Shown: positions 55,152 to 64,000 of the stretch, piece after piece
Layout of the letters: each line of letters begins with the position of its first letter
How positions within the stretch are numbered: the first letter of the stretch is position 1
Assembly (NCBI GenBank): GCA_024867545.1
Contig: JANFNE010000032.1
Coordinates: 372,001 to 436,000, forward strand
Reading direction: 5' to 3'
DNA length: 64,000 bases
From: Phytopythium helicoides
Lineage: Eukaryota; Oomycota; Peronosporomycetes; Pythiales; Pythiaceae
Notes under the pieces: generated by a model
Seen by the model: the letters and a program-made list of their open reading frames with translations, nothing else
Database searches by the model: none
What the model was told of the DNA's origin: nothing
Program-made: the position numbers and the translations under genes

Positions 55152-55536
55152 GGCCCTCGGAGCTGCTGGCGAACGGCTGACGGGCGGTCTCGAGCTGGCG
55201 AATGCGGGAATGAGACCGGTGGGGGAGCAACAGACCGAATCATGTGGACGAAGAGACTGCCTTGCGCATAGCCACGTCTTGTGCCAGGAAGAGTGGACCG
55301 CAGGGCGATGTGTGTATCATGAATGCGACGTGTGAGCGGATCCGTTGGCTGACAGCCGCCTTCGTGACGCTCATCTGTCACTGGCCACGTCGCCAGCGTC
55401 GCAAAGCGCCACGTACCCTCACCCTTGCGAGCCAAAATTGTCAATGGCAACTTCATGCATTTCAGCTGTTCTCTTTCTCTCTTTCATACGGACGGATCTA
55501 TCACCGCCGTCCTCATAACGTAAAGCGTTCTACTTA

Positions 55537-57174
55537 CTACACGACCGCGTCGTCGGCGCGGTCCCAGGTCTTCCGGGGCGTCACAAGACCCTTGGGAGTC
55601 ACGAGCGTCGCGGCCACGGGCGACAGCGAGCCAGATACGGCACCGAGAGCCGAAAGCCCGCCTTCCGCAATCGCCTTCTTGACTTCCTCCTCTTCGTCGT
55701 CATCGTCAGACGCAGCCTCCATGTTGCGCACGGCCTCGCGAGCCATGGCGGCGAAGTCCGTCCGACGCAGCACCATCACATACACCGTGAACTTAATGAC
55801 CTCCATCAGCCAGATCGAGTACCACAGCGCCTTGAAGCCGTAGCCCAGCTTGACAGCAAACACATACGCGACGGGCAGCTCGAAGCACCACGTGGCAATC
55901 GTGCTGGTCAGCGCCGTGATGTGTACCTGGCCCATGGCCATGAGCACCGACGCCATGACCATCTCCATTGACTCGATGATGTACGCGACGACGAAGATCG
56001 GCAAGATCGTCAAACAGATCGCCAGCAGAGTCTCGTCGTTCGTGTACAGGCGGTAGATGTCCTGGCGCATGGCAATCGTAATCGATGCCAAGATCGCAAC
56101 AACAACAACGGTTGCGGCGAACCCAAGTTTGGCGAGAACCTTGGCAGCTTGTGGGCGGTTGGCTCCCATCAGATTGGACACTCGAATCTGGGTACCCGTA
56201 CCAAAGCCCCAGAACAGCGCCCACATGAGTCGCCAGTAGCCCGAGACGATGGCGTTCGCAGCGATAATGTCCGCCCCTAGCGATGCCGCGATCAGCGCCA
56301 GCGTCGAGCTTGCGAGGTTCGATACGAGACTGTTGATTGAGGCCGGTACAGAGTTGCGCGCGTAGATCATCATGCGGTCGCGCGTGAACTCGGACAGATC
56401 CCAACCACCCCACGCGCGCTCATGCATCCTCTTGTACCACATGCAGTAGCCCGCAAGCGCTATGGGCTGGAACCAAGAAGCGACGACCGTCGACAGCGGG
56501 GATCCGTCAAAGCCCATCGCCGGGATGATGCCGTAAAAGCCGTAGATGAAGACGTAGTTGCCGACAATCGAGACGACCATGGTGAGCGTTCCAACGATGG
56601 TTGTTGGCAGCATAATGTTGAGCGCTTGGAAGTACAGACGCAGGCAGACGTACGTGAGGTTGGGCCAGACGGAGAAGGCCACGATGCGAGAGAAGCGCAC
56701 GCCGAGGCGAATGACTTCCTCATCATCCGTGGACACGCGCATTCCGTACTCGACGAAGAACCAGTAGTAAAGCAGGAGCGGGATGGTGACCACGTTGGTG
56801 AGCATGAGTCCCATCTGGAGCCAGACGCCAGCGAGCTTGCCGTTGCCTGCGCCCCACGCCTGCCCGCTGAGCGTCACGATAGCCGACATGCCGGACCAGC
56901 AGGTCAGCAGCGGCACGGTGGTCCACACGGACGCTAGCGAGGCCGCGGCCAGCTCCTTGGTGCCGAGATGGCCCAGGAACGCGTAGTCGACCGAGTACAA
57001 GCCGATGCGCACGAACGTGGCCAGACTGACCTGCAGCGCGATGGACGCGAGCGTCGTGAACTCGCCCTTGACGTCCACGGGCGGCTCGGTGTGTGCCTTG
57101 ACTCGGGCGGTGCTGCCGTCAGCCACCGCGAACGGCGACGACAGCAGCGGCTTCTTCTCGTCCAGCGGCGCCAT
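55537..57174 (-). CDS. MATE family exporter, copy 3
   Basis: Intronless, 545 residues from the ATG at 57174 (the frame runs to 57183 only through a GTG). Landmarks are GHLGTKELAAASLASVW, AIVTLSGQAWGAGN and MGANRPQAAKVLAKLG. It is the most divergent of the three, with a Tyr/Phe-rich region before the fourth helix (LYYWFFVEYG) and a tail with an acidic run of Asp/Glu just before KKAIAEGG. The acidic dileucine is EKKPLL. It has the same orientation as copies 1 and 2, spaced by 300-400 bp, so it is part of one tandem family. Substrate unknown. Confidence 0.87.
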   Translation of the reverse strand: MAPLDEKKPLLSSPFAVADGSTARVKAHTEPPVDVKGEFTTLASIALQVSLATFVRIGLYSVDYAFLGHLGTKELAAASLASVWTTVPLLTCWSGMSAIVTLSGQAWGAGNGKLAGVWLQMGLMLTNVVTIPLLLYYWFFVEYGMRVSTDDEEVIRLGVRFSRIVAFSVWPNLTYVCLRLYFQALNIMLPTTIVGTLTMVVSIVGNYVFIYGFYGIIPAMGFDGSPLSTVVASWFQPIALAGYCMWYKRMHERAWGGWDLSEFTRDRMMIYARNSVPASINSLVSNLASSTLALIAASLGADIIAANAIVSGYWRLMWALFWGFGTGTQIRVSNLMGANRPQAAKVLAKLGFAATVVVVAILASITIAMRQDIYRLYTNDETLLAICLTILPIFVVAYIIESMEMVMASVLMAMGQVHITALTSTIATWCFELPVAYVFAVKLGYGFKALWYSIWLMEVIKFTVYVMVLRRTDFAAMAREAVRNMEAASDDDDEEEEVKKAIAEGGLSALGAVSGSLSPVAATLVTPKGLVTPRKTWDRADDAVV

Positions 57175-57775
57175 CAAAGCCACGAGGTGCTTGAGCTGGA
57201 GCTGGCGAATGCGGTTGTGACGGCGTTGGACCCAAGCGCGAGTGTTGAGAGCGAAGAGCTACGCATCAGGTTTGGGAGGCTCCGCGCCACGTCACTGATA
57301 CCAGAACCATACTGAGATCAAGTCACTTTGGCAGTTGAAACCGTCAGAGTTGACACGCATCCTGCGCGTCGTTTGATGGCGCGCGCACACTCATGCTGCC
57401 CGACCAGTGCTGAACACCGGTCAACAGCTCCAGCTTTGATGCTGAAAGAACGAGCAGAGGTGAAAGTTGCTTGCTGGTGGCCTGTAGAGATCGGCAGCAA
57501 GACACACACATCACGGCGACGGGAAGGTGAGAGGACTCACCATTGGGTTTTGCAGGTCCGAGCGCAGAACCAGACACCGCCTGCGATGAGTGTTTCACGC
57601 AAGCCTGAGAGGCCCATACATTCCTTGAGTCGCTTCTGGCTTCTGGCCCATCCCTGGCACTGCGCACAATGATCCGTGTACTGTAAACAGCATGCGCATG
57701 GATGCGTGTTGACTGCACACGTTGTGCGATCAATAGAGCAGGCGAGTTGCATTTTCGATTCTATCCGACTGGAGT
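57175..57775. other. Intergenic, MATE copy 3 to tubby
   Basis: About 600 bp. It contains the promoter of MATE copy 3, including a 16-bp block (57199-57214) that also lies in front of copy 2, and the 3' flank of the tubby gene. No gene seen. Confidence 0.5.
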
Positions 57776-60635
57776 CTACCGCTGCTTCGTATCGAACCGA
57801 CTGAGGCTGATGGCGAACGCTTGGAGCATGGACAGCGGGTACTGGAAGTCCATGTTGAAGCAGTCCTTGCCCACCTTGCCCAGCTGCAGGATCACATGCT
57901 CTTGCGGCAGTGACACGGTTCCTTGATCCTCGTAGACGTAGTCCGGGTGAAGCTGTCGGTACTGTGCGCGCATTGCCTCGTTGGCAGGCTCCGAGTGCAC
58001 GAGCTGGAAGTTCTTCACCGACACGCACGTGGCACGACTGCGAAAGTCCACGATGCACGACGACAGCGGGTCGTACTTGGTCTCGCGCTTGTGCATGAAG
58101 ATGAAGTTGTTCGTGTCAAGCACGTTCTGTCCGCCCTGAAAGCAACGAAAGCGAGATTGTCAGCTTCAGCGCACGCGTGACAGCATTCCAGTTGGCAAAG
58201 CGTACTGCTGCGGTGATGGCGCGCGCGTGCTCTTCCATCATTTGGTCTCTCGATAGAGGGCGCCAGTCGAGGTACACTGAACCGTTATCGACGATTGACG
58301 GAATCGCCACCTCCATTTTGCGCGCATACGACTACCAGAGAGGGGCGACATTGGTGAGCGAGCCAATTCAAGGCGCACGATTGAGGTGAGCATACCTTTT
58401 TCGAATTGTGGTAGCGAATCACTGCAAGTTCGGCACGTATGCTCTGTCGGAGTTCATCGTCTACTTCACAATCAGAGTCTAGATCCTCCGGATTGTCGCC
58501 CTGGTCGTACAGACAATACTCCATCATGCTCGTCGATGAGCGTAACTTGCCGACATACTGGTGGCTTCGAAGCATCCGTGATAGGAATAAGTCCTCTCTG
58601 TTAGAGCCAACAAAATCAAACGTCAGCTCGTGCTTCGATATCGAGACCCATAATAAAGCGTACTTGTTCATGGAGATCACGTAGTGTGATGTGATTCGAC
58701 TCGAAGCCTTTTTGCGCGCGTACATGATCGGTCGGCCGCTCGAGCTGTTGACCTCGAGAAGTAGAGTGTAGATGGGTGCGAGCTTGTTAGAGCCACTGTC
58801 ATTTCTCTCGATAAAGCACTTGACGATGTGTCCCCGACCGCACTCAAGTGGCTTCTTGACGAATTCAAGCAGATGATCCGGTACATACGGCACACTCTTG
58901 GGGTTGTAGAACTGCAGGGTGAAAAAGAAAGAGATACAAAGTTAGCAACTGAGTGAGAACGATGGAGCTCTACGGTTTGAACACTGCTTACTTGGGCTTG
59001 GATCTTCTTCGGCTCGTCTTCGTGCTTATGCCGCCGCCTCTCTTTTCGTTTCTCCCGAGATTTTTCTCGGCCATTAGATGATGTACCATGACTCTCTTCT
59101 GTAGCACTATCCTTTGAGTCAGTCTCGCTATCTCGCGACTCTTTCCTTTCGCTATTCGTCACAGAAGCCTGTGATGCTTCATCCATATGCATCCCTCCAG
59201 CAGCGCCTGATTGTGTCGAGAAAGAGTCTCTTGCATCGTCATTCTCGCGTGGTGATCTTCGCTTGAGTTTTCGCAGCTCGTGGTAAATGTCGTCATTGCT
59301 CTCATCAGGCCGCTCGCCATCGGCAACAGCGGAGATATTCTTTTCTCGATCCGAGCCGTCTTCTTTCTGCTCCTTTTTCGCCTCAGAATGTGAGGACGAC
59401 GCAGCCCCACGAGCTTTCGGAGGCCCATGCTTGCTCTCAATGATCACCTCCGGATCTTCACTTTCGGCAGTTAGTGTGGAGGGTGTTGCCTTTGAATCTT
59501 TGTGGAGATCCTTGCCTTTTGGTTCTGGCTTCAATTCGTCGAGGAACGGGATTTCCTCTACATCTTCAAACGAATCATCTAGTCGAGGAATATGATGCAC
59601 TGCTTTCGCACCATTTTGCGGGTTGGCTTCCTCACCTTGCTTTCCACCAGAAGAAGTTTTCTCTTCTTGAACGGGCTTTGTTTCCACTTTCTTCACAACC
59701 AGAACCTCTTCTTCTGGTGCGTTTGGTCGAGAAAATCCACTGAACTGGGCTGCCTTGCCCATCTTTGAGGCGTAGACGCCATTGGTAGGCAGTTCCTCTG
59801 TGCGAGTGCTTCCTATGTCTGCCACCATGGTTGGTGGAACTTCATAGTCATCACCCAAGGTAGACCTTCGCGTCGTAAGTGCTGCTGTTGTATCGTTCAG
59901 CACTTCCATCGTGCTCTTCTTGGGGCCCGAGTTTTTCAAAAGCGCAGGGTCTAGTAATTCTGAGCCAGTCATCAGAGGTTTCGCATTTGCTGTTGGTCGA
60001 ACGACAGGCTGAGCCTCCGGCTTCGGTTGAAGTGCTGGCTTTGGAGTGGGTACTGCTGTAGGTGTAGCTGCTGGTGTTTGCTTGGCAGCGGGTGAAACAA
60101 ACTCCGGGGAGGTGTCACCAAGAATGTCAACTGCAGCAGTTGGTTTTGCTGGAGGTTGGCTTGGGACTGACTTCGGAGTGGGCTTTGCACCAGCAGAAGC
60201 TGAAGGCGGTCGAGCTGCAGGCGGAGCTCCCACTCGCTTTGCTTCAGGCTTGGCTTCCATCGTAGGTTTCGCTCCGTCGCCCTTACTATCTGGCAAGTCT
60301 GCGGGGGTGTTGCTGGGTGGTTTCGCCTCACTCTTTGATGGAGGAGCCCCAGATGGAGGTGCCAGAGCAGGCTTTGGCGGTGCCGCACCGTTCGCACCCC
60401 CTGGCGGAGGTGCACCTGATGGCGGTCGAGCAGCGCCTCGAATCTTTGCAACAGAGGCGCTTGCAGTTGGTCCATTTGGAGGAGGGCCACTTGGTGGAGG
60501 CAGCGCTGATTTCGCACGGAACGCAGCAGCAGCCGATGTACTTCCTTGTGGAGGAGGGTTGGCTGGTGGAGGCAGTGCCTTTTTAGCAGGAGGCTTCTTT
60601 GACGGATCTCCGGTCCCCTGCATCACAAGCTTCAT
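57776..60635 (-). CDS. Tubby-domain protein with long proline-rich N-terminus
   Basis: Model on the minus strand: exons 60635-58992, 58911-58396, 58331-58206, 58135-57776. About 545 residues of Pro/Ala/Ser/Lys-rich, later acidic and basic low-complexity sequence precede a C-terminal tubby domain. Domain landmarks: RGHIVKCFIERN, SHYVISMNK, YVGKLRSSTSMMEYCLYD, KMEVAIPSI, a VSVKNFQLVHSE strand, and the near-terminal LQLGKVGKDCFNMDFQYPLS and LQAFAISLSRFDTKQ, which are diagnostic for the family. Tubby domains bind phosphatidylinositol bisphosphate and tether proteins to membranes. The introns (80, 64 and 70 bp) are phase 0. The start is uncertain: an ATG at 60852 with a short spliced Pro-rich exon (60852-60818, then from 60749) is possible, but the frames do not join cleanly. 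Confidence 0.85.
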
Positions 60636-61058
60636 TACATCGCAATTCAAGAGGTGAGGGTGCTTAAGTCGAGACGTGCCTTTGCGTCTGCTGCCGCGTC
60701 AGGAGGTTTGGAGCCCGGTGGTGCCATCTTAGGAGGTGGTGCGCGTACACTAATATCATCGCAAATCTCTCGGTCAACTCAACACGGTTGTTTGGACGAG
60801 AATCCGCGGCAACTCACGGTGCATCTAGCTTCGCTTCCTTCTCGTCGCTCATGATGCTTCAATATCGATCGACGCTTCGAGATTGAAGACTTGAAAAGTT
60901 GCCGCCAAGCACTGGAGTCGAAACCGATGCTTGCATCCGGCATCTAATGGAACGGAAACGCCACTCCAAAATACATCGACTTGCAAGGAATGCAACACAA
61001 CAATGCATTTCTGTTTCTGACATGTATCTATGATTCGACGCGGCATGAAGACATCGAT
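60636..61058. other. Intergenic, tubby to NadA
   Basis: About 420 bp. A possible 5' exon of the tubby gene (minus strand, 60818-60852 and 60680-60749, reading MSDEKEAKLDAP and then a Pro-rich stretch) lies here. NadA ends at 61059 in the same orientation, so its 3' flank and the tubby promoter must also fit here. Confidence 0.45.
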
Positions 61059-62803
61059 CTAAGCAGAGGAAGGGCTTCCAGCACCTGGCTTCCGGTTCTG
61101 GATGTCAGACACCAGCGCGCTCGACAACTTGCCAGCCTCCATGAATGACTTCATGTGCAAAATGGGCTGGACACCTACATCGGTAATAGTGCGGCCCGAC
61201 ACGAGCTCGCTGTACTTTTGCGGGTAGAAGTTGGAGAGAGGATCCTCTTTCGAGCTGTCCGCAGACACACCCTGAACGACGTGGAAAAGCGCGTCGATAT
61301 CGTTCATCTTCATGAACGGACACGTTGCACATCCGCCAGCGGTCGAGCAGCCTTCACCGCCAGCGACGCCAGGGACAAGCTCCTCGCCCTCCGTCGCAAC
61401 TGCATCAGCTGATACGGGAAAAATGATTTCGACTTCGGGTTTCTTCGCTCCTGGCTCCGAGCGCAACGTCTGCTGCACGCCACGAACAATCGCAGTGATC
61501 ATGCCAGCCTCCGTGCCAAGCACAAAGCTGAGGCGCTCAGTCGATTGCTTCTTCACAGCCTCAAGAGTCTTGTCCTTGATGAAGTTGAGAATGTTGGAAG
61601 TCGAGCCCACGACACCGCGTCCGATATTCTAAGGAACGCAAAGCAAAGTCAGAAAATGAACCATGCACACATCCCGATTGACAAAAAAAAATGTACCTGT
61701 GCCTCCATCGCAAGCGTGAACATCTCGCCGGGGACTTCAAAGTGCGCCGTGTGGTATGCGTCGCTGTACTCGTCGCGAACGCGGTTGGTAACCTTGTCGC
61801 CAAACATATGATGCACAACGCAGTTGCCCTCCTTGAAGTAGTGGAACCGAGTGAGAAGGTCCGCAATCCTGTGTAAGTTTCAGACAATTGTCAGGGCTGG
61901 TGTGTGGCATCGAGTGATAAAGCAAACGTACGTCTTGCGGTTGTGCTGCGGGTGGATCTGGCGGATCTTCTCGTCGGGAAGCTGTCCAATGTGCTCGAAC
62001 ATCTGCTGAAGGTTCTCGCCCATGTACGTGTCGGGGCCGTACCACACCGTGATGTCGGGCACCTGCGCGAACGACTGGAGCACCGTCTGGACGACGTTGG
62101 AGGACGTGCACGTAATTGTCGGCACGAGGTCATGCGCAAAGGCCTTGCTGCGCAGCGACGTGTTGATGTAGACGACGTGGAGGCTGTTGGGGGTCTTGGA
62201 CGCCTTCTGCAGGTACGCAATGTACGCCTGCTTCTCGGCCGACTCGGCCAGGCTGCAGCCGATCTTCTGCTCGGCCAGGCGGTACACCGGGATGTGCGGG
62301 AAGCCGTTCGAGTCGAGGTTGGCGCGCACGCTCTCCGACATGAAGTCGACGCCGAGCACGGCAACCGACTGGATGCCCTTCTGCGCCATCTTGGCAGCCG
62401 CCTCGCCCATGGCCAGCGAATCAGCGATGAACGTGTGCGGCCAGGACAGCGACGAAAGCACGCCTTGCAGCTCGGGGTCCATGTAGAAGTGCGCGACGAT
62501 GCCCATCTTCTTTTCATGCAGCAGCGCGTCGAGCTCCTTGACCACTTGCGGGTCCGGCTGCAGGTAGTTGGCCTGCGCCTCGGCGAACGAGCCCTGCGCC
62601 GACACCTCCTTCTCCGAGATCTGCGCGTTGCCCACCCAAATCAGAAAAAACGCACTTTCTCCAAAGGGAAACCAGCGGGGGAAACGCACCAGGATTGACG
62701 GGAACGGCCGATCCCACGACGCTGCGAGCGACGCAGCGGCCGTCGAGCGCTGGCGGCAGGCGAGAGCGGCGAGCGGGCGGAGGCGGCGAGTAGCGAGCAG
62801 CAT
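61059..62803 (-). CDS. nadA: Quinolinate synthase, NadA type
   Basis: Model on the minus strand: exons 62803-62690, 62620-61932, 61868-61697, 61628-61059, 514 residues. NadA condenses iminoaspartate with dihydroxyacetone phosphate to quinolinate in the aspartate route to NAD, using a [4Fe-4S] cluster. Landmarks are IVAHFYMDPELQGVL, ADSLAMGEAAAKMAQ, GVDFMSESVRAN, TITCTSSNVVQT, WYGPDTYMGENL and, near the end, GGCATCPFMKMN, whose cysteines with TCTSSN are cluster ligands. The N-terminus MLLATRRLRPLAALACRQR looks like a mitochondrial presequence. No SufE domain, unlike plant enzymes, is fused. Intron 1 is exactly 69 bp and in frame; its splicing is supported by GTGCGT and CGCAG ends. The activity also needs aspartate oxidase, not in this window. 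Confidence 0.9.
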
Positions 62804-64000
62804 CTTGGCGCTTGGCGGCGGCCTTTCTCGGAGAAGAAGCGGAGACTTGCGCGGGAGCCGGCGAGTTGGCGAATGACGAGGAGGGGAAACCTGGTGGCGG
62901 GAGCGACGCCGCAGCCGGTTGAACCTACGCGAGTGCGAATCACGAAACGCGGTGGGGTGCGTCACCACCAGAATGGCTTCACTTCAACTCTGAATGTAAA
63001 CATTTGATCGCGTTACCAGCCGAATGGAGACTGCACCGCATTTTGGAACGGTGAAAACAGCTGGTACAAGAGGTCGACGCACGCAAGGAAACGTTGCGCG
63101 AAGGTTGCGGGAGAAGCGTGTCGCGTTCGGTTCGTATCGCGAGGTGGAGGCGACGCGAGTGGGCAAGGATGTATGCAGCAATGTCCGTAAATCGAGGCTG
63201 ATTTTGTGATTGCTGTCCTATGACGAGCGGAGCTTCCGAAGTTGAGACGACGCTTGCCAAGCGGTCGCTATTTGATCTACTGTTGCTGATACGTCTGGAT
63301 CCTGCGGTAGATGGCTCTCATTACTATAATTATAACGACGGAGCTACAATAGCTACTGAAGCAACTATAACTGCATAAAGCACAGATGTAGTCTACGGTG
63401 CCGACTGATGCGGAATTTATTCAGCGGGCTTGTGAACAGTGCAACTAAGTCCAATTTTCTGTTACATGTGAGTGGGCTTATTCGGTCTGAAGCGACTTCT
63501 CGGCTGGGCTGGGTATGTGAGGGTATTGATGTTTTGTTGGAATATTGACCAACTAATTATATCGAACTTGTGGATATTGGGTGATTGACTTTGCTGAACG
63601 AACCGGTCTTCCACGTCTCGTCAGTCGCGTATTCCGCATATACCCTTCTGAAGTTAGTATATGTCGAAGTGCTCACGGCAGGACTCAAGGAGGTTCTCTG
63701 GTAGCTCCGTAGGACACGAGTGGAGGCAGTCCGGAATCGTTTACGTCAAATATAAAACGCCTAAAACACACACATCGTTGGTGAATGGGCGAAGCCAACG
63801 CGTTTACAACGCATTGGACGCTGCACTTGAAAAGTCCCGAAATTATAGCCACCCGAAAGTGGGTTACCAGACGAAAGGATCGCGCAAATCATCAAGCGAG
63901 GCATTGAGCGATGAAGGCAGCTACAGCGCGCAAGCGGAGCTCGTGTTTGTATTGATGCCATGACAGAGGTGAAAAGAGAATAAAGAAGACGGGCAGCTCA
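62804..64000. other. Intergenic, right end of window
   Basis: About 1.2 kb. The first 160 bp, GC-rich, should hold the NadA promoter. The part from 63280 on is AT-rich. Open frames such as 63661-63963 have no recognisable domain. No RNA gene was recognised. Confidence 0.55.

Noticed and set aside
60046..60657. 203-codon Gly-rich plus-strand frame opposite the tubby N-terminus
   Set aside because: Gly runs are the antisense image of the Pro-rich coding strand.
63661..63963. 100-codon plus-strand frame near the right end
   Set aside because: Ser/Lys/Arg-rich without any domain; could be the start of a gene outside the window but nothing supports that.

Overview
The window is nuclear DNA of an oomycete, most likely a Phytophthora or close relative. 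The evidence is short GT-AG introns of about 55-112 bp, GC-rich coding sequence, a tandem folate-biopterin-transporter-like and MATE gene complement, a TKL-type receptor kinase, an IFT-A subunit that implies flagellated zoospores, PPi-dependent pyruvate phosphate dikinase, and an oomycete-style initiator plus flanking element in front of that gene. No species is claimed. No rRNA, tRNA, CRISPR array or insertion sequence was recognised.

Layout. (1) 1-4341: intergenic DNA with a diverged direct repeat, a frame-disrupted expansin-like membrane-anchored gene on the minus strand (678-2257), and a doubtful small secreted ORF (3462-3863). (2) 4342-26994: a tandem array of thirteen paralogous genes, called A to M here, twelve on the plus strand and one (K) inverted. 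Each encodes one or two copies of a 14-cysteine module, one transmembrane helix and a cytoplasmic tail carrying a conserved LxLxxWxxMRxxLIxxE box. I recognise no described family for them; this is the main candidate for an undescribed system. (3) 27094-29001: a folate-biopterin-transporter-like MFS protein on the minus strand. (4) 29703-41825: a near-perfect inverted repeat with arms of about 5.7 kb around a 0.7 kb spacer, each arm carrying a complete pyruvate phosphate dikinase gene, transcribed away from each other. (5) 41826-45827: mostly non-coding DNA, then an LRR receptor kinase whose LRRs are separate 69-nt exons. (6) 45982-47290: broken minus-strand remnants. (7) 47388-51447: IFT122. 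(8) 51583-57174: three tandem MATE transporters on the minus strand. (9) 57776-60635: a tubby-domain protein with a long proline-rich N-terminus. (10) 61059-62803: quinolinate synthase (NadA). (11) 62804-64000: no gene seen.

How the parts may relate. The array genes look like cell-surface receptors or adhesins (N-glycosylated disulfide-rich outside, short motif-bearing tail inside). The two-module members A-E are contiguous, and so are the single-module members F-M, which suggests one internal duplication followed by local expansion; D and E share a tract that is almost identical even through an intron. IFT122 and a tubby protein lie within about 10 kb; in animals TULP3 (tubby family) works with IFT-A in ciliary membrane trafficking, but the two genes are separated by three transporters, so a functional link here is only inference. 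The three MATE proteins share an N-terminal acidic dileucine signal suggestive of vacuolar sorting.

Gene models were built by eye from splice sites, phase and family alignment. Exon ends are given in each entry; 5' ends are the least certain part because several array genes lack a visible signal peptide.
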